Assembly (NCBI GenBank): GCA_035653295.1
Contig: DASRCB010000419.1
Location: 1 to 32,391, forward strand
Origin: DASRCB01 sp035653295
Lineage (GTDB): Bacteria > Acidobacteriota > Terriglobia > Bryobacterales > Bryobacteraceae
Direction: 5' to 3'
Length of the DNA stretch: 32,391 bases
Made by a program: the position numbers and the translations under genes. Under the pieces are notes generated by a model. That model had not been told where the DNA came from, made no database searches, and saw nothing but the letters and a program-made list of their open reading frames with translations. Below are positions 29,741 to 32,391 of this stretch, one piece after another. How positions within the stretch are numbered: position 1 is the stretch's first letter; the number at the start of each line of letters is the position of its first letter.

Positions 29741-31483
29741 TTACGCGGTGGCCTGCAGCTCGGCCATCTGTGAATACCAGCCGCCGCGCCGCACCAGTTC
29801 GGCATGGCTGCCCTCTTCGACCACGCCATCGCGATCGAGGACGACAATGCGCTCGGCCAGCTTGCGGACCGTCGCCAGGCGGTGAGCAATGAGAATGACT
29901 GTGCGGCCCTTCAGCAGAGGCAGGATGTTGCGGAGCACTCGTTCCTCGGTCTCGGCATCCAGCGCGCTGGTGAATTCGTCCAGAATCACGATGCGGCGAT
30001 CCTCATCGAGCGCCAGCAGGGCCTGAGCCAGCGCCAGGCGCTGCTGCTGGCCTTTGGAGAGCGTCACGCCGGCGCGTCCGAGCTTCGTTTCATAACCCCG
30101 CGGCATGCGGACGATGTCGTCGTGAATGCAGGCGGCCTTCGCCGCGGCGATGGCCTCCTCTTCCGAGGCGTTCGGCTGCGCGAACCGGATCGCGTTCAGA
30201 ATTGTGCTTTCAGAGAAGAATACGCCGCCGTTCTGGGAGACGGTGCTGAACAGACCGCGCAGCTGCTGCAGCGGCCAACGGCGGATGTCCTCGCCGGAGA
30301 TCGAGATCGCGCCCTGCTGCGGATCGTGGAGCCGCGCCAGCAGATGCTGCAGCGTGGTCTTGCCTACACCGGAGCGGCCGGTGATGCCGACCACCGTGCC
30401 CGGTTCGATGCACAGGCTGAAATTGTCCAGGACGCATTCGCCGCGCGAATACGTGAACGACAGGCGCTGAATATCGATGCCCACCCCGCTCGAGACGGGG
30501 ACCGGCTGCGCATCGGGGCTGTCGTGGATCTCCGGCGTCTCGTCCAGCATTTTGACGAGAACACGGGTGGGCTCCATACCTTCATGCACCCGCTCGATCA
30601 GCGCGGCATATCCCCAGAAGGAGTTCAGCAGCTCCTCGGTGAGCATGTTCAGGTACATCACCAGACCGATGTCGAGCGCGCCGGAGCGGAACTGCAGAAT
30701 CCAGAGCCCCTGGCAAACGCGCTTGGTCAGCGAGAGCAGCAGGTTGCGTTTCCATGCGTAGCGGTTGCCGACTTCGACCTCCTGCACGCCTTCGCGAATG
30801 ATGTCCTGCTGCACCCGTTCGTAGCTCCGGAGGATGCGCTCGGTCTGCCCGAACTGAACGACGGGCTGGACGTACTGCATGCATTCCGAAAACAGCCCGT
30901 GATCGCGGGCGTAGTTCTCATAGCGGGCTTTTCGGAACGGCTGGCGCGCCAGGTTCTCGGCGCGGGTCTGCCAAAGGAAGACGGCAAGCGCGGCGAGCAC
31001 GAACGGGGTTGTGAACGGGCTGAACCAGAGCAGCGGGATCAGGCTGAGGCCGGTGCGGATCAGCGCGGGCGCGAGCTCGCGGCTCAGCCCTTCGGCGGTC
31101 TGGACCACTTTGCCGACCCCGTTGTTGACGTGCCCGGCCATCACCCCGGAATCGCGCTGGATATGCCACTCCAGCGGCATCTCGAACATTTTCGCCAGCG
31201 CGCGTGTGCGCAGGAACCCGAACAGCGGATAGCTGACGCGCCGGCAGAACGATGTATTCAGGACGATATCGAGGCGGAGCAGACCCGCGTCGAAGGCCAG
31301 CAGGCCGGCGATGAACACCCAGGCGGGAATCGCGGCGTGGGTTGTGCAGGAGCGCAGCACCCAGACGAGAGAGTAGCCGCCCACCACCAGCAGGGCCTGG
31401 CGGACCACGACGCCGGCGATGTAGCGGGCATACTCCCGCCGAAAGGGCGCAAGAAGCGCCCAGAGTTGCCGAAGCATACACAC
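29741..31483 (-). CDS. ABC exporter half-transporter (permease fused to ATPase)
   Basis: A 580-residue protein with an N-terminal ABC type 1 membrane domain of about six spans (residues about 18-300) and a C-terminal ATPase. Nucleotide-binding motifs are complete: Walker A GRSGVGKTT (369-377), Q-loop Q417, signature LSKGQ (475-479) where LSGGQ is usual, Walker B IVILDE (498-503) with catalytic E503, D-loop SALD and switch H534. It should work as a homodimer, exporting a lipid, peptide or drug. The start is GTG at 31483 or, six bases later, ATG at 31477; neither has a strong ribosome-binding site. No second half-transporter or dedicated substrate gene is nearby. The SIMPL-domain gene lies upstream on the same strand, 138 bp away. 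Substrate is unknown. Confidence 0.93.
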   Translation of the reverse strand: MCMLRQLWALLAPFRREYARYIAGVVVRQALLVVGGYSLVWVLRSCTTHAAIPAWVFIAGLLAFDAGLLRLDIVLNTSFCRRVSYPLFGFLRTRALAKMFEMPLEWHIQRDSGVMAGHVNNGVGKVVQTAEGLSRELAPALIRTGLSLIPLLWFSPFTTPFVLAALAVFLWQTRAENLARQPFRKARYENYARDHGLFSECMQYVQPVVQFGQTERILRSYERVQQDIIREGVQEVEVGNRYAWKRNLLLSLTKRVCQGLWILQFRSGALDIGLVMYLNMLTEELLNSFWGYAALIERVHEGMEPTRVLVKMLDETPEIHDSPDAQPVPVSSGVGIDIQRLSFTYSRGECVLDNFSLCIEPGTVVGITGRSGVGKTTLQHLLARLHDPQQGAISISGEDIRRWPLQQLRGLFSTVSQNGGVFFSESTILNAIRFAQPNASEEEAIAAAKAACIHDDIVRMPRGYETKLGRAGVTLSKGQQQRLALAQALLALDEDRRIVILDEFTSALDAETEERVLRNILPLLKGRTVILIAHRLATVRKLAERIVVLDRDGVVEEGSHAELVRRGGWYSQMAELQATA

Positions 31484-31621
31484 AGGGGCGGTGGGCGCAC
31501 TCCGGCGCGCCGGACGGCGGCGGAGTTGCGCGGACGCCTGAATTGTTCCTTTGGAGTTAACGGTAATCCAGGATGGCTGAATTTCTCAAGAAAAAGTTTT
31601 CGGGGACTGCGCCGGACAGTA

Positions 31622-32365
31622 CTACTGGCCGATTTCAACGCGCAGAGACACCGTAGCGTCCACCTCGATGGTCGCGTCCGCGATCGGCGTTGGCGGCGCC
31701 GCGCCGGCAGGCGGAGGCAGCGCGGCGGCTTTGTGCATCTCGAACCCGCCACTCCCCGTCGCGCCCTCTTCGGCCGACAGCACCCTAACGACCCGAAGGC
31801 CGAGGCCCGCCGCCATGGCCTCGGCGCTGGACCTGGCGCGCGCCGCTGCTTCCCGGAGCGCCCGATCATGGACAGATTGCTCGTCTTTGAGCCTGAACTG
31901 AAGGCCGCCAATCTGGTTTGCGCCTCCCTGCACAGCGGCGTCGATGACGTAACCGGTGCGAGTCAGCTCGTGCAGAACCACGGTGACCACGTTCGCGGCC
32001 GAATACCCGGTAACGGTCGGCGCAGCGCCCGGTTTCGGGTTGCGATAGATCGGCTGGATTGAATACGCGGTGTTGGTGATCTGGTCGCTGCCGACCAGGG
32101 CTGGGCGAAGATGGGCCATCAGCACTGTGCTTGCTGTTGCGTTCGTTGCAGCGGCCGAGGCGGGCGTCGCCGCCTCGGTTACGACACCGATGTCAATAAC
32201 AGCCTCATCGGCCTTCGCGCGGATGGCGGTCTCGCCTTTTACCTGGATATAAGGCTTGTCGGATGTATGCAGAGCGGCGTTAATCGACACCGCTTCGGAC
32301 TGGGCGATCAGTCCCGGCACACAGCCCAGTGCGGACAGCAGCATTGAAACGATCCTGTACTTCAA
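31622..32365 (-). CDS. Periplasmic SIMPL-domain (DUF541) protein
   Basis: A 247-residue exported protein of the SIMPL/DUF541 family, whose members are periplasmic or outer-membrane associated and linked to stress tolerance, though their molecular job is not settled. The TTG start at 32365 gives MKYRIVSMLLSALGCVPGLIAQ, a signal peptide with the expected basic N-terminus; the internal ATG at 32344 would remove the basic residues, so TTG is preferred. The domain begins around YIQVKGETAIRAKADEAVID. Typical features follow: GYSAANVVTVVL, NQIGGLQFRLKD and ALREAAARARSSAEAMAAGL. A proline-rich linker (ALPPPAGAAPPTP) precedes the last strand ATIEVDATVSLRVEI. AAAGGTGAG abuts the TTG on the upstream side. 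The next gene on the same strand is the ABC exporter. Confidence 0.9.
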   Translation of the reverse strand: MKYRIVSMLLSALGCVPGLIAQSEAVSINAALHTSDKPYIQVKGETAIRAKADEAVIDIGVVTEAATPASAAATNATASTVLMAHLRPALVGSDQITNTAYSIQPIYRNPKPGAAPTVTGYSAANVVTVVLHELTRTGYVIDAAVQGGANQIGGLQFRLKDEQSVHDRALREAAARARSSAEAMAAGLGLRVVRVLSAEEGATGSGGFEMHKAAALPPPAGAAPPTPIADATIEVDATVSLRVEIGQ

Positions 32366-32374
32366 CTCACCTTT

Positions 32375-32380
32375 ATTATG
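32375..32380 (-). promoter_or_regulatory. -10-like hexamer of the SIMPL-domain gene
   Basis: On the minus strand CATAAT matches five of six consensus positions and ends 9 nt before the TTG start. The AAAGGTGAG in between includes a Shine-Dalgarno-like core, but the leader would be only a few nucleotides. The -35 region would start within the last bases of the window and cannot be judged fully. Confidence 0.4.
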
Positions 32381-32391
32381 CAGGCGCGTTC

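Noticed and set aside
29804..32062. 752-codon open frame antisense to the ABC exporter and SIMPL genes
   Set aside because: It crosses two well-supported minus-strand genes and the gap between them and shows no domain; a shadow of codon bias.
1..32391. Search for tRNA, rRNA, riboswitches, insertion sequences and integrase or attachment sites
   Set aside because: No cloverleaf-like or rRNA-like sequence, transposase, terminal inverted repeats or tRNA-linked direct repeats were recognised by eye; covariance-model and IS searches were not possible here.

Overview
The window looks like a high-GC chromosomal segment from an Acidobacteriota member, probably the Solibacter/Bryobacter lineage. This is inferred from gene content: a very large S53 (kumamolisin-type) protease carrying Ig-like repeats, a GRP-type sugar transporter, GH97 and GH2 enzymes, a Roadblock protein, and a preference for GTG/TTG starts. 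No rRNA or tRNA gene, insertion sequence, integrase or CRISPR array was found. Coding density is high, and most intergenic gaps are under 150 bp.

Layout. 1-1151: divergent macro-domain and HAD hydrolase genes whose start codons lie only 17 bp apart. 1215-2082: an ECF sigma factor overlapping its zinc-finger anti-sigma factor. 2105-3064: minus-strand CheY-like receiver and DUF488 genes. 3133-4529: a 33-residue single-span microprotein whose stop overlaps the start of an enlarged GRP-family sugar transporter. 4539-8420: a Roadblock/LC7 protein, an unstarted ORF fragment, a zinc-finger protein of unknown function and a TPR protein. 8447-10677: a MarR regulator overlapping a ClC chloride channel with CBS domains, with a palindrome just upstream of marR.

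10716-15332 is a carbohydrate module. An SDR oxidoreductase is divergent from an operon of an enolase-superfamily sugar-acid dehydratase, a second SDR and a secreted GH97 glycosidase. The set fits a non-phosphorylative sugar oxidation route: sugar to aldonate, then to a 2-keto-3-deoxy acid, then oxidation. The glycosidase would supply the sugar.

15453-24727 holds two consecutive giant secreted proteins. The first is a 1,619-codon S53 endopeptidase with seven Ig-like repeats and two copies of a C-terminal beta-rich domain. The second is a 1,463-residue HExxHxxGxxH metallopeptidase with BACON-like, kelch, Ig-like and five InlB-type repeats of exactly 243 nt. They look like cell-surface or extracellular polymer-degrading and adhesive machines.

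24816-32365: a TtcA-like tRNA thiolase, a Tat-exported GH2 glycosidase, a two-span membrane protein, a lone cytochrome-oxidase subunit III-like protein, a half-size ABC exporter and a periplasmic SIMPL-domain protein.

One theme crosses these regions. Several genes have a -10-like hexamer ending 6-9 nt before the start codon, often without a Shine-Dalgarno sequence, which suggests leaderless or nearly leaderless transcripts. In two tight divergent gaps the -10 sequence is readable on both strands.
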